23,669 bases of DNA from Hungatella sp. UBA3048 (GCA_002367105.1 DFCS01000049.1:180072-203740); one strand, 5' to 3'; positions 13,996 to 22,560 are shown, counted from the first letter of the stretch. Program-made: numbers and translations. Notes: generated from the letters alone by a model not told the origin.

Positions 13996-14876
13996 CCTTT
14001 CACTCCAGAACTGGTCACTCCCTCTACAAAATACTTCTGGCAGCAGAAGAACAGGATCAGTGCAGGAAGCAGGGCCAGGAACGACATTGCCAGGATCTGG
14101 TTCCATTCCACAATACCGCTGCTTTGATCGATTGACATCTTAAGAGCCAGTGATACGGGATATTTTGCAAGGCTCGTCACATAGATCAGGGGGCCTAAGA
14201 AATCATTGAAACTCCATACGAACTGAAAGATCGTACAGCTTATCAGTGCCGGTTTCAATGCAGGGAGCAGTATCATCGTCAAAATTCCAAATGAGTTGCA
14301 GCCGTCTATCGTCGCCGCCTCATCCAAATACGTCGGTATGGAACGCATAAACTGGATCAGCATAAATACGAAGAACGGTTCGTTGGCAAATATGGTTGGT
14401 GCTACTAGCGGTACATATGTATTTAAAAGTCCAAGGTTTTTCCATAAAATATATAACGGTATCCTGGTTACGACAGACGGCAAAAACATAGTCGCCATAA
14501 GTATGGAGAAACATATCTTTTTCAGCGGAAAATTGAATCTGGCAAATCCATACGCCACCAGTGTACTCGATATCAGACAAAACAGTATCTTAGGTATCAC
14601 AAAACTGAATGTGTTTAAGAAAAACGTGGTAAATGTAAATTTCGTTCTTGTTTTCCAGCCATTGATATATGGCGTAAAGTCTATTTTGCTCGGTATAAAA
14701 TTTATTGACGTAAATATCTCATTGTTCGTCTTAAATGTAGCTCCCACAAGCCAGATGATGGGATAAATCATAACGAGAGCCACTGCCGTAAGTAAGGTGT
14801 ATCTGAAAGCAGCATTAATTATGTACTTTCTTCTTCTGCGTCTTTCAACTTCACTGATCAAAATTGTCCGTGCCAT
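13992..14876 (-). CDS. Carbohydrate ABC transporter permease, MalG type
   Basis: This is the second inner-membrane subunit of a CUT1 sugar importer, 294 aa. It has a basic cytoplasmic N-terminus (EVERRRRRKY), a first hydrophobic segment near 25-47, a periplasmic-type loop, and five further segments. The EAA loop that docks the ATPase is visible as EAATIDGCNSFGILTMILLPALKPAL at about residues 183-208. The ATG at 14876 has AAGGGGG six bases upstream; the extra residues upstream overlap the preceding gene and are not supported. One base separates it from the preceding permease stop, and it overlaps the esterase by four bases. The transporter is probably energised by a shared MsmX-like ATPase encoded elsewhere. 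Confidence 0.93.
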   Translation of the reverse strand: MARTILISEVERRRRRKYIINAAFRYTLLTAVALVMIYPIIWLVGATFKTNNEIFTSINFIPSKIDFTPYINGWKTRTKFTFTTFFLNTFSFVIPKILFCLISSTLVAYGFARFNFPLKKICFSILMATMFLPSVVTRIPLYILWKNLGLLNTYVPLVAPTIFANEPFFVFMLIQFMRSIPTYLDEAATIDGCNSFGILTMILLPALKPALISCTIFQFVWSFNDFLGPLIYVTSLAKYPVSLALKMSIDQSSGIVEWNQILAMSFLALLPALILFFCCQKYFVEGVTSSGVKG

Positions 14877-14877
14877 G

Positions 14878-15750
14878 TTATTCCCCCTTATCCGAATAAA
14901 ATACCCAGCGATCCTGGGTAGCAAATAACACTACCGTAACAGATACGATGATGAGAAACAGTACCCAGCTGGCGGCGCTTGCGTAACCCATATTGAAAAG
15001 CTGGAAAGCATTGTCATATATGAACATAGAGGTAAGGTATGTGGAATTTAAAGGGCCTTTCTTCGTGATAAGGTAAGGTCCGTTGAATTCCTGGAAAGCA
15101 TTGACCAGCTGCATGACCAGATTGAAGAAAATTGTGGGTGTGATCAAAGGAATCGTGATCTTAAAAAACGAATAAGACTTCGTAGCTCCGTCCACACTTG
15201 CAGCCTCGTAGAGATCCTGAGGTACATCTTTAAGAGCCGCCAGGAATATCAGCATCGCGGAACCGAACTGCCAGACTTTTAAAAGAACGATAACAGCCAT
15301 AGCTCCGGCTGCGGAAGACAGCCATTTTACAGGACTCACACCGAATATACCAAGAAAATGGTTAACAAATCCATCTTGCTGGAATAAAAAACGCCATAAT
15401 ACGGCAACCGCCACGTTTCCGCCCAAAAGGGAGGGTACATAGTATGCCGTCCGGTAGAAATTAATAGCCTTTAATTTAAAATTCAGGATAAACGCAATAA
15501 AAAGTGCAAATGCAAGCTGCAAAGGCACCGTAATTACTGTATATTTCAGCGTCTGCCTCAGCGTACCTAAAAAGTCTTTATCTTTAAATAGCTTTGCATA
15601 GTTGGCCAATCCTATGAAATTGGGTTCTCTGACCAGGTTGTAATCCGTAAAGCTGATAAAAAGTGCATTAATAAACGGATACAGTGTAAGAAAAACCATT
15701 CCAATTATCCAGGGGAGAATATACAAAAGCCCGATCTTGCTGTTTTTCAA
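14878..15750 (-). CDS. Carbohydrate ABC transporter permease, MalF type (TTG start)
   Basis: This is the first inner-membrane subunit of the CUT1 importer, 290 aa with six hydrophobic segments. The family N-terminal pattern LYILPWIIGMVFLTLYPFINALFISFTDYNL is at residues 9-39, and the EAA loop is EAASVDGATKSYSFFKITIPLITPTI at about 183-208. The start codon is TTG at 15750: AGGAGG lies seven bases upstream and the next ATG would cut into the first membrane helix, so TTG is favoured. The weak start may lower its expression relative to the binding protein. It is separated from the binding-protein gene by 181 bases containing a strong hairpin. Confidence 0.92.
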   Translation of the reverse strand: MKNSKIGLLYILPWIIGMVFLTLYPFINALFISFTDYNLVREPNFIGLANYAKLFKDKDFLGTLRQTLKYTVITVPLQLAFALFIAFILNFKLKAINFYRTAYYVPSLLGGNVAVAVLWRFLFQQDGFVNHFLGIFGVSPVKWLSSAAGAMAVIVLLKVWQFGSAMLIFLAALKDVPQDLYEAASVDGATKSYSFFKITIPLITPTIFFNLVMQLVNAFQEFNGPYLITKKGPLNSTYLTSMFIYDNAFQLFNMGYASAASWVLFLIIVSVTVVLFATQDRWVFYSDKGE

Positions 15751-15836
15751 AAAAATTCCTCCTAGCTAATGATGATATAGCCACTAAGAGCTATATAGTT
15801 AATAAGTTCCTATATCAGATTTGACGTTTTTCGGCC

Positions 15837-15895
15837 GCCGCAGGCGGTGAAAGGATCCAGCTTATATAAAGCGAATCCTTCACCTGCCTTCCGGC
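15837..15895 (-). promoter_or_regulatory. Intergenic RNA hairpin between binding-protein and permease genes
   Basis: The two arms (15837-15856 and 15875-15895) pair as GCCG/CGGC, GGC/GCC, GGTGAA/TTCACC and GGAT/ATCC with small bulges, and GCTT/AAGC can close the inner loop. No long T tract follows on the minus strand, so full termination is unlikely. Such hairpins after binding-protein genes commonly stabilise the upstream mRNA or attenuate downstream genes; that role here is inference. Confidence 0.6.
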
Positions 15896-15931
15896 AGACT
15901 GATCATGAGGAATGTGACAGTTTATTTCTAT

Positions 15932-17317
15932 TTATTTCCCGTATTCTGCTTTCAGCTTTGCAACCTGAGCGGATGCTTCGTCAAAGAATGCCTGAGCCGC
16001 TTCATCTACGGTACTTGCGCCCAATTCATATTTCTCATAATTGCTCTCAAAGGAACTTGTAAATACGGCATCTTCAAAGATAGGGGAGTTATTGATGACT
16101 TCTGCTTCATCTGTGAAGTCATAAGCCTGCTTTACGGCTCCCGTAATCTGTCCGTCAGCTTCAAGCGTGGCTTTTGCTGATTTAGATGCCACCATACCTC
16201 TCTTGGAACCCATAAGCTTGGTGCCTTCCGGATCATTTAAGATATACTGCAGGAATTCTGCCGCTTCTTTTGGGTGCTTGGAGTTCTTTGAGATCGCAAA
16301 TGTCAGTGACGGTTTTGCCATGGTACCTTTAAATACCGCTCCGTCAATCGTTGGAAGGGGTGCTACAATAAGTTCGTCTCCTTTATCTGCAAGTGTCTGT
16401 GCATTGGAAGCGATTCCGCCCGTCCACTCCAGTACTCCCAAATACCCGCCGTCAATAAATTTTGCATTTTGAGCGATGGATACAGGGTCATTTCCTACAT
16501 TTTCAAGGTAATCCTGTCTGGAACAGAACACATGAAGATCTGCCAGTTCCTTATACCAGGTCATGGCTTCCTTGTAGTCCTCTACCGTGTAATTCATATT
16601 CAGATTTTCATCGAATTCACCCTTACCGGTCTTCTGCTGCAGATAATAAACCGCCGCAAAACGGAATGTGGGGCTCACGATTAAATAAGCGTTTGGATTC
16701 TGTGCCGTAATGGCTTTGGCTGCTTCCTTGTACGCTTCGAATGAAGACGGAATTTCATTGATACCGGCTCTCTCAAATGCGGATTTGTTCAAATAGACGC
16801 CCAGAGTATTCTGTCCGTAAGGAATGGCCTGCATCACACCGCCGGTCTTTCCTGTCTCTAAAAATCCTGCATCATACTGTGAAAAATCAATGATATCAGC
16901 AACCTTGTCTAAATCATAGAAACCAGTTCCGTCCGGACTGTATTTGATAAGCCACGGATAGTTGACAGTCATGATATCAGCTTCCGTACCGCCTGCATAA
17001 CGGGTAGCAAAAGTCTCTTCCAGGTTACCGAAGCCGGAAGGCTCGCCTGTCACTTCGATTGCGCCTGCATGAGCCGCGTTAAATGCGTCAATGGCTTCCT
17101 GAGTCGCCTGATGGCGGTCATCATTGCCCCACCAGGAAAAGCTTAAATTGGCCAGTTCTCCAGCCGGAGCTGCATCTGACTTTGCCTCTCCACTGTTGCC
17201 TGATGCTGCCGTAGTAGCCGGTGCAGTGTTACCTCCATTGCTTCCGCATCCGGTGAAGCTGACTGTTGCCGTTAAAACTGCTGCAAGAACGGCTGAACTT
17301 TTCTTCCATTTTTTCAT
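15932..17317 (-). CDS. Sugar ABC transporter substrate-binding lipoprotein (family 1)
   Basis: This extracellular lipid-anchored sugar-binding protein has 461 aa. The signal peptide has lipobox FTGC with Cys24, followed by a Gly/Ala/Ser/Thr-rich linker (residues 25-55) that tethers the domain. The mature fold has the SBP family 1 pattern: LSFSWWGNDDRHQATQEAIDAFNA near 58-81, a GGTEADIMTVNYPWL segment near 109-123, and a C-terminal SKNSKHPKEAAEFLQYILNDPEGTKLMG near 345-372. The ligand is inferred to be a (methyl)glucuronoxylo-oligosaccharide because of the adjacent GH67 and esterase genes. GGAAGG lies ten bases before the ATG. It is 100 bases downstream of the GH67 gene, in the same orientation. 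Confidence 0.93.
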   Translation of the reverse strand: MKKWKKSSAVLAAVLTATVSFTGCGSNGGNTAPATTAASGNSGEAKSDAAPAGELANLSFSWWGNDDRHQATQEAIDAFNAAHAGAIEVTGEPSGFGNLEETFATRYAGGTEADIMTVNYPWLIKYSPDGTGFYDLDKVADIIDFSQYDAGFLETGKTGGVMQAIPYGQNTLGVYLNKSAFERAGINEIPSSFEAYKEAAKAITAQNPNAYLIVSPTFRFAAVYYLQQKTGKGEFDENLNMNYTVEDYKEAMTWYKELADLHVFCSRQDYLENVGNDPVSIAQNAKFIDGGYLGVLEWTGGIASNAQTLADKGDELIVAPLPTIDGAVFKGTMAKPSLTFAISKNSKHPKEAAEFLQYILNDPEGTKLMGSKRGMVASKSAKATLEADGQITGAVKQAYDFTDEAEVINNSPIFEDAVFTSSFESNYEKYELGASTVDEAAQAFFDEASAQVAKLKAEYGK

Positions 17318-17417
17318 AATACTAATTCCTTCCTTTTCTTTTTTATTTGCAGGGTCTGTAAAACCCTATAGCGCCAATTTATACGGTTCCTGGTAATACA
17401 GTATACAGTTGGTATTT

Positions 17418-19373
17418 CTAATCATAGATCCTTCTGCCATGGGCATCAGGAATTCCTGATTTACGATAAAAATAGGTATTGATCTGATCCCGCCAATTGA
17501 CCGCATTTTCTTTTTGTTTCTTAAGACGGTCTCTCACATTCCTATAGCATTCTTCATCTAAGAACGGTTCCAGACTCTCCCAGACTTCCTCATACTGCTC
17601 GACTTTCTCCACTCCCGCAAAATGTGTGTCATATATATGCTGTATCACAGTCTTTCCTGAGCGGAGGATATGGGTATACGGCACATGGTGGAAAAACAGC
17701 AAAAGCTCATCCGGGCAGGTAGATAAATCTTCATATTCTCTGAATCTGTCATCGGAGTACTGTCTTGTATATCCGGTACCGATTGCTGCCGAACGTTCTC
17801 TTCCTACGCCGTTGCGGTCCGCATAGTGATAGGTCCCCCATCTGTCATATTCGTATCCGTCTATGTCCACTCCGTAATGAATCGTCGGTTTGCACATAAA
17901 TCCAACTGCCAGAGGACAGGTATAATCTTCATATACATCTCTGGAAGTGGTAAGGATCTCCATGATCTTATAAGCCTCGCCCTGCGGAAGATCAAAGGTT
18001 AAATTTACCCACTCTTCTGCTATGGCTTCAGAACTGAGTGAGTTGTTCCATACAAGCCTGCCGTATCCATAGAGATTTGCCTGAGCAAGCTTGTTTCCTG
18101 TCCAGTTTGTGTCCATGCCTACACTTCCGACCGCCGCTATTCCTGACCGTCTGGGATCCGGGGAGTTCTTTTTGATCTCATTCCTGATATAAGCATCTTT
18201 CCCGTAGCAGGTGTCAAAATCCAAAGTTTCCTTCCACATGGGGATCAGATAGCAAATATCAATCTGATGTCCTGTGTACTCCTGGGTGATCTGGAATTCC
18301 AGTATTTGATTTGTCTTTTTAAGTGCCCCAAATAATGGGGAATTAGGCTCTCTGATCTGAAAATCAATGGGACCATTTTTAATCTGAAGGATAACATTTT
18401 CCTCGAACTTGCCGTCGTGCTCCATAAATATATCATAAGCAGCCATGGCGCGGTCAAGATTTCTGTCTCTCCAGTCCTGCCCGCAGTTATATACAAAACA
18501 CCTCCAGATAATGATGCCTCCTAAGGGTTTTATCGCCCGTGCCAGCATATTCGCACCATCTTCATGGGTCCTGTGATAGGTAAATGGCCCCGGCTCCCCC
18601 TCAGAGTCCGCTTTCACGATGAAACCGCCAAACTGAGGTATCTCTTTGTAGATATCAGCTGTCACATGCTCCCACCATGCGGCCACTTCCGGCGCAAGGG
18701 GATCCGCTGTGTCAAGCCCGCCTACCACGATGGGAGCTGCAAAGTTGAGGGCTAGAAAGGTACTGATTCCGTATTCACTAAACACATCAGCGATCTTTCT
18801 GATTTCTTTTAAATTCCCGCCTGTTATGAAGAAGGTCTCTTTTTTATGTACATTTACATTGTTGATTGATATGGCATTGATCCCTGTACTTGCTAGCAGT
18901 CTTGCATAAGAGCGGACAATCTCCATATCTCCTCTAAAATTGTTATTATCATAATAGATTGACGCTCCCGCATAACCACGCTCAATGGAACCGTCGAAAT
19001 TGTCCCAGTGGTTTATCATGCGAATGCTCTGATCCGGTCTGCTCTTAATGGGAAGCGTACCTTTTGTGATCAGAATGCGGTGCAGACTGAATACTCCATA
19101 TAGAAGACCTGTCTCCGTAGAAGCTGTTATTTCGTAGCCTGTCTTTGTCTTTCCTATCTCATATCCATCACTGCCGTCATCACCTGCCAGTGATAACACC
19201 AAAGAAGATCCCGGTTCATCCGATGGTTCTGCACCTTCAAACAACAGGGGCAGTTCTCTCTCTATGGTTTTCATTACAATGCTGTCTTTTCTATCTTTGA
19301 TATGATAACCGGATATATCCGGCTGATATACTTTCTTGTTCAGCCAGCACAGATCCCTTGTTTTTGTCGTCAC
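17418..19373 (-). CDS. aguA: Alpha-glucuronidase, glycoside hydrolase family 67
   Basis: GH67 enzymes release (4-O-methyl)glucuronic acid alpha-1,2-linked to the terminal non-reducing xylose of xylo-oligosaccharides. The 651-aa protein aligns closely by eye with Geobacillus AguA: RMINHWDNFDGSIERGYAG at 118-136, FGGFIVKADSEGEPGPFTY near 248-266, then NGPIDFQIREP and ITQEYTGHQ. The general acid is Glu258 and the basic pair Asp337 and Glu365, each exactly 27 below Geobacillus Glu285, Asp364 and Glu392 as I recall them. No signal peptide is present, so it acts inside the cell on imported oligosaccharides. The start is GTG at 19373 with AGGAGG seven bases upstream. It follows the Gfo/Idh/MocA gene by 32 bases. 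Confidence 0.96.
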   Translation of the reverse strand: MTTKTRDLCWLNKKVYQPDISGYHIKDRKDSIVMKTIERELPLLFEGAEPSDEPGSSLVLSLAGDDGSDGYEIGKTKTGYEITASTETGLLYGVFSLHRILITKGTLPIKSRPDQSIRMINHWDNFDGSIERGYAGASIYYDNNNFRGDMEIVRSYARLLASTGINAISINNVNVHKKETFFITGGNLKEIRKIADVFSEYGISTFLALNFAAPIVVGGLDTADPLAPEVAAWWEHVTADIYKEIPQFGGFIVKADSEGEPGPFTYHRTHEDGANMLARAIKPLGGIIIWRCFVYNCGQDWRDRNLDRAMAAYDIFMEHDGKFEENVILQIKNGPIDFQIREPNSPLFGALKKTNQILEFQITQEYTGHQIDICYLIPMWKETLDFDTCYGKDAYIRNEIKKNSPDPRRSGIAAVGSVGMDTNWTGNKLAQANLYGYGRLVWNNSLSSEAIAEEWVNLTFDLPQGEAYKIMEILTTSRDVYEDYTCPLAVGFMCKPTIHYGVDIDGYEYDRWGTYHYADRNGVGRERSAAIGTGYTRQYSDDRFREYEDLSTCPDELLLFFHHVPYTHILRSGKTVIQHIYDTHFAGVEKVEQYEEVWESLEPFLDEECYRNVRDRLKKQKENAVNWRDQINTYFYRKSGIPDAHGRRIYD

Positions 19374-19405
19374 TTCAGTTCCTCCTGATTTTTGCTGCCA
19401 GCGTT

Positions 19406-20503
19406 TTAATTCGCTGCGAAGAAATTCTTTCCGTTTTCAATTATTCCGTTTTTATCATACAAAAGACTGTCCTTGTCTAAAGGCAAACGGACTGTCGATT
19501 TCGTAAATCCGGATTGATAGATTGCCGTAATAACTTCAAGAGCCAGGCGGCCATCTGCACTGTCTTCCTGATGTATATCACCATTTTCAATAAAGCGGAT
19601 CGCCCGCTCTATCTGTGCCTCATGCTTCGTCCTCTCCAACCTTGGAATTGATTCCCGCATTTTCTCAAGCTCTGCTGCGGTATCCGGGTCGTCTGCGGGA
19701 AATCCTGTTTCAGTTGAACGGCTGCTCGTGATCTGATAGGGAGATGAGATACCCGCTTTTTCACACTGGAAGGCAAGTCTTTGATACTGGCCATGTGTCA
19801 CCAGGTTTACTGCAAAGGTTACTACTGCTCCGCTTTTATAGGTGAGTATTGCGGCTGACAGATCTTCTGTCTCAGCATTATCATGTGCAACATTTGTCAG
19901 AACAGCCGTCACAGTCTCCGGAGGGCCCATGATCCAGTTAAGTAAGTCTATCTGGTGTACGCCATGATTCATGATACAGCCCCCGCCTTCCTTCTCCCAG
20001 GTGCCTCTCCACCAAAGATCATAATAACTGTGACCGCGGTACCAGAATGACTCCACCTGGCCAAAGAGCACCCTGCCTGCAATTTTACTCTCTATCAGTG
20101 TCTTTAGTATCTGATTATCTTTCGTGAAACGGTTCTGGCATACGACTCCCAGATAAGTGCCAGTCTCCTTTTGGACCGCTATCATTTCGTCGCATTCCGC
20201 CAGAGACAAGGCCATGGGTTTTTCCACCAGAACATGCTTCCCAGCCCGCATACATGCGATAGTAACGGGCAAATGGGTGAACGGCGGGGTGCATACACTT
20301 ACAAGATCGATATCCGGCCTTTTTAGCATCTCGCTATAATCCCCATAGACCTCCGCTGCCTCCAGACCAAACTTCTCTTTCAGACTTTGCGCTTTCTCAG
20401 GAAAGATATCACATAACACAGCCACCTGACATCTGTCCGAACGTGCAAGGTATGCCTCAAGATGAGTTTCTGCAATAACGCCCGCTCCGATGATACCTAC
20501 CAT
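19406..20503 (-). CDS. Gfo/Idh/MocA family oxidoreductase
   Basis: This NAD(P)-dependent sugar oxidoreductase has 365 aa. The Rossmann nucleotide motif is GIIGAGVIAETH at residues 3-14, the CTPPFTH segment at 71-77, and the family EKP motif is VEKPMALS at 93-100 with Lys95. The catalytic histidine region is CIMNHGVHQIDLLNW at 176-190 (His180 or His183). The substrate is unknown; as the first gene of an operon with GH67, it may act on the released uronic acid or a xylose-derived sugar (inference). AAAGGA lies before the ATG, which follows a leader with two palindromes. The promoter is at 20578-20606. Confidence 0.92.
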   Translation of the reverse strand: MVGIIGAGVIAETHLEAYLARSDRCQVAVLCDIFPEKAQSLKEKFGLEAAEVYGDYSEMLKRPDIDLVSVCTPPFTHLPVTIACMRAGKHVLVEKPMALSLAECDEMIAVQKETGTYLGVVCQNRFTKDNQILKTLIESKIAGRVLFGQVESFWYRGHSYYDLWWRGTWEKEGGGCIMNHGVHQIDLLNWIMGPPETVTAVLTNVAHDNAETEDLSAAILTYKSGAVVTFAVNLVTHGQYQRLAFQCEKAGISSPYQITSSRSTETGFPADDPDTAAELEKMRESIPRLERTKHEAQIERAIRFIENGDIHQEDSADGRLALEVITAIYQSGFTKSTVRLPLDKDSLLYDKNGIIENGKNFFAAN

Positions 20504-20517
20504 AATAATTCCTTTCT

Positions 20518-20530
20518 TGAAACAGTTTCA
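20518..20530. promoter_or_regulatory. Palindrome in the leader of the xylan operon
   Basis: TGAAAC-A-GTTTCA is a perfect 6+1+6 palindrome between the predicted transcript start and the ribosome site of the Gfo/Idh/MocA gene. It resembles LacI-family or catabolite-responsive operators but lacks their usual central CG. Confidence 0.4.
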
Positions 20531-20554
20531 TTGGGTCTGTCAGCATTTTGATTA

Positions 20555-20568
20555 AATAAACGTTTATT
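20555..20568. promoter_or_regulatory. LacI-family-like operator at the xylan operon start
   Basis: AATAAACGTTTATT is a perfect 14-bp palindrome with a central CG, the usual look of LacI/CcpA-family operators. It covers roughly +3 to +16 of the predicted minus-strand transcript, a good place for repression. No LacI-type gene is in the window. Confidence 0.55.
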
Positions 20569-20577
20569 ATGCTTTAC

Positions 20578-20606
20578 ATTTTAGCCATATCCTCCAATTA
20601 TGTGAA
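20578..20606 (-). promoter_or_regulatory. Sigma-A promoter of the GH67/transporter operon
   Basis: Minus strand TTCACA (20601-20606), exactly 17 bases, then TAAAAT (20578-20583); each hexamer matches consensus at five of six positions. Transcript start is expected near 20571, just before the 14-bp palindrome. Confidence 0.6.
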
Positions 20607-20664
20607 TGTAATATTAAAATACTATTTGTAATTTTTAAATATATTTTTTACTTTGTATTCTCTA

Positions 20665-20704
20665 TTGCACATTTTTAACGGACAAGATATACTAAATATA
20701 CTAA
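20665..20704 (+). promoter_or_regulatory. Promoter region of the AraC-type regulator with a tandem repeat
   Basis: TTGCAC (20665-20670), 17 bases, then TATACT (20688-20693). The -10 lies in a perfect tandem repeat of ATATACTAA (20687-20695 and 20696-20704), so there are two overlapping candidate -10 boxes. Tandem repeats near a promoter suit direct-repeat binding by AraC proteins, but that is inference. Confidence 0.4.
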
Positions 20705-20776
20705 AAAATCCCGCATCAGTAACAGCCACTGTATTTTTTCTAAAAAAGTTACAAATAAAGATGGGAGGCGCAGCTT

Positions 20777-21592
20777 ATGGAAGTGAATTTTGATAACATG
20801 ATTCCCGATCTGCACTACTACATTCACAGAAAATGTACTGCGAGTTGGAAGATCGATCCGGATTACATATCTTTCATTGACATCACATATGTCATAGCGG
20901 GAAAAGCCAGATATTTCATAGACGGAACAGAATATGTCGTCCGGAAAGGTGATCTGATCTGCATACCCAAGGGCACCCACAGAGCAGCGGTCAGTGTACC
21001 GGAGGATCTGATGGAATGTTACTCCACAAACCTCTTCCTCACAGATCAAAAAGGCAATGATATCTCCCTGCCCATTAACCTCATCAGCCATATAGGCAAT
21101 GTCCCCCAGCTCATATCATGCTTTCATGAGATTCACGAAGAATGGCTGAAGCGTGACTTCGGTTACAAATTAAAGGTGCGGGCCAGTATGTGCCTGATTC
21201 TGTTCCATATACTGGATCTCCTTATCAATGAAAACAGAATCAGCAGTAAAGACATCCGCATCATCAACAGCATTCGCTATATGAGTACTCATTTTGCAGA
21301 AGATGTAAGCATCGATACCATGGCCAGTCTGTTCCATATCCATCCGGTGTACTACGGAAATCTATTTAAAAAGGCGCTGGGTATGACATTTAAACAGTAC
21401 CTGATATCGCTGCGGCTGAACCATGCGGAAAACATATTGAGGAGCGGTGAGGCCAACGTGGGCGATGCAGCTCTGCAAAGCGGATTTTCCGATATTTATT
21501 ATTTCTCAAAACTATTTAAAGAAAAAAAGGGAATCCCGCCTTCAAAGCTGCTCCCGTCGGAGAGGAAGAAACATATAGAGATTTTCAAATAA
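20777..21592 (+). CDS. AraC family transcriptional regulator
   Basis: This 271-aa DNA-binding regulator has an N-terminal cupin-like ligand domain (about residues 10-110; GKARYFIDGTEYVVRKGDLICIPKGTHRAA at 42-71) and a C-terminal double helix-turn-helix. Helix-turn-helix 1 is around 188-210 (SIDTMASLFHIHPVYYGNLFKKALG). Helix-turn-helix 2 is around 235-262 (VGDAALQSGFSDIYYFSKLFKEKKGIPPSK), with the family signature near the end. The cupin domain usually binds a sugar, so it probably senses an oligosaccharide or uronate and activates the divergent operons. GGGAGG lies eight bases before the ATG. It is the first gene of a three-gene plus-strand operon. Confidence 0.94.
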   Translation: MEVNFDNMIPDLHYYIHRKCTASWKIDPDYISFIDITYVIAGKARYFIDGTEYVVRKGDLICIPKGTHRAAVSVPEDLMECYSTNLFLTDQKGNDISLPINLISHIGNVPQLISCFHEIHEEWLKRDFGYKLKVRASMCLILFHILDLLINENRISSKDIRIINSIRYMSTHFAEDVSIDTMASLFHIHPVYYGNLFKKALGMTFKQYLISLRLNHAENILRSGEANVGDAALQSGFSDIYYFSKLFKEKKGIPPSKLLPSERKKHIEIFK

Positions 21593-21606
21593 GGAGGAGA
21601 TTCCGC

Positions 21607-22527
21607 ATGAAGAAGAAAGCACTGATTATCGGAGGAAGCGGAGGCTTAAGCGGCCGTCTGGCTGCACTTGCAGAAGATGAATATGAGGTTTGGGCGGTTA
21701 CCAGAGGGCAGCGGCCCTTAGGTGAAGGGATCCATCTTTTAAAAGCCGACCGAAACGATACTGAAAATTTCCGGAAAACGATTTTAGAAGCGGATACAAA
21801 CTGGGACATTGTCTTTGACTGCATTTGCATGAATGAAAGACACGCCATGCAGGATTTAGATGTTTTTCCCGGGAAAACGAAGCGCCTGGTAGTGATTTCC
21901 ACGGATTCCGTGTATGATCCCTTAAGAAAAGACACGCCGCAGAACGAAGACGGATATTTCGTCGAGGAAGAAGGCGAACCCGAAGCACTCACGTATGCAG
22001 GTAACAAACGCCGCATGGAACATGTCTTTATCAACAACTTTAACTCCTCCTTAGCGGTCACACTATTCCGGCCCGGGCATATTTACGGACCTGGTTTTCT
22101 CATCGGGTGTTACCCGGAGCACAGCAGACAGAAGGAATTGCCACAGCTCATCCTGGACCGGGAGCCCATAGCTCTTGTTGGCGGCGGAATCTATCTCACG
22201 CAGCCCATATTTGTGGACGATCTGGCAAACTCCATGCTCGACTGCGCAGAAAGGCAAGAAGCTTTTAACCGTGTTTTCTGTATCGGGGGACCAAAAGCAG
22301 TGGAAAACCGCAGATATTACGAGATCATTGGGAAGCTGCTTGACAGGGACTTAACTATAAAGGAAATCCCGCTGACTGGATACCTTGAAGATCACCCGGA
22401 GTACAGCGGCCATCTGTGCCATCGGATCTATGATCTGTCTGCCCTGCGGGAGGCGGGAGTACGGCTGCCTGATACACCCCTTGAGACAGGATTAAACTTA
22501 CACTTAAAATCACTCGGTTATCTTTAA
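21607..22527 (+). CDS. NAD-dependent epimerase/dehydratase family protein
   Basis: This is an extended short-chain dehydrogenase/reductase of 306 aa. The N-terminal Rossmann motif is ALIIGGSGGLSGRLA at residues 5-19, the catalytic Ser/Thr lies in VVISTDSVYD at 95-104, and the YxxxK motif is YAGNK with Tyr130 and Lys134. The RPGHIYGPG segment near 155-163 is the usual sugar-nucleotide-epimerase block, followed by QPIFVDDLAN near 197-206. The substrate is unknown; close relatives act on nucleotide sugars, and uronate dehydrogenases share this fold. AAGGAGGAG lies seven bases before the ATG, 14 bases after the AraC gene. Confidence 0.88.
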   Translation: MKKKALIIGGSGGLSGRLAALAEDEYEVWAVTRGQRPLGEGIHLLKADRNDTENFRKTILEADTNWDIVFDCICMNERHAMQDLDVFPGKTKRLVVISTDSVYDPLRKDTPQNEDGYFVEEEGEPEALTYAGNKRRMEHVFINNFNSSLAVTLFRPGHIYGPGFLIGCYPEHSRQKELPQLILDREPIALVGGGIYLTQPIFVDDLANSMLDCAERQEAFNRVFCIGGPKAVENRRYYEIIGKLLDRDLTIKEIPLTGYLEDHPEYSGHLCHRIYDLSALREAGVRLPDTPLETGLNLHLKSLGYL

Positions 22528-22560
22528 TACTCATTCTGAACGAAACCTGGAGGTATTTAT

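Noticed and set aside
13996..14106. N-terminal extension of the esterase
   Set aside because: It lies entirely inside the permease gene. The ATG overlapping the permease stop has a ribosome site and gives the typical SASA start.
14296..14766. 156-aa plus-strand frame inside the MalG-type permease
   Set aside because: It is an antisense shadow of a clear permease gene with no ribosome site or family pattern.
17341..17417. AGGGT/ACCCT hairpin and GTATAC repeats upstream of the binding-protein gene as an internal promoter or terminator
   Set aside because: The stem is only five pairs without a T tract, and no good -35/-10 pair was found, so nothing beyond operon spacing can be supported.
21585..22061. 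158-aa minus-strand frame opposite the epimerase gene
   Set aside because: It is serine-rich low-complexity shadow coding, while the plus strand has intact SDR motifs.
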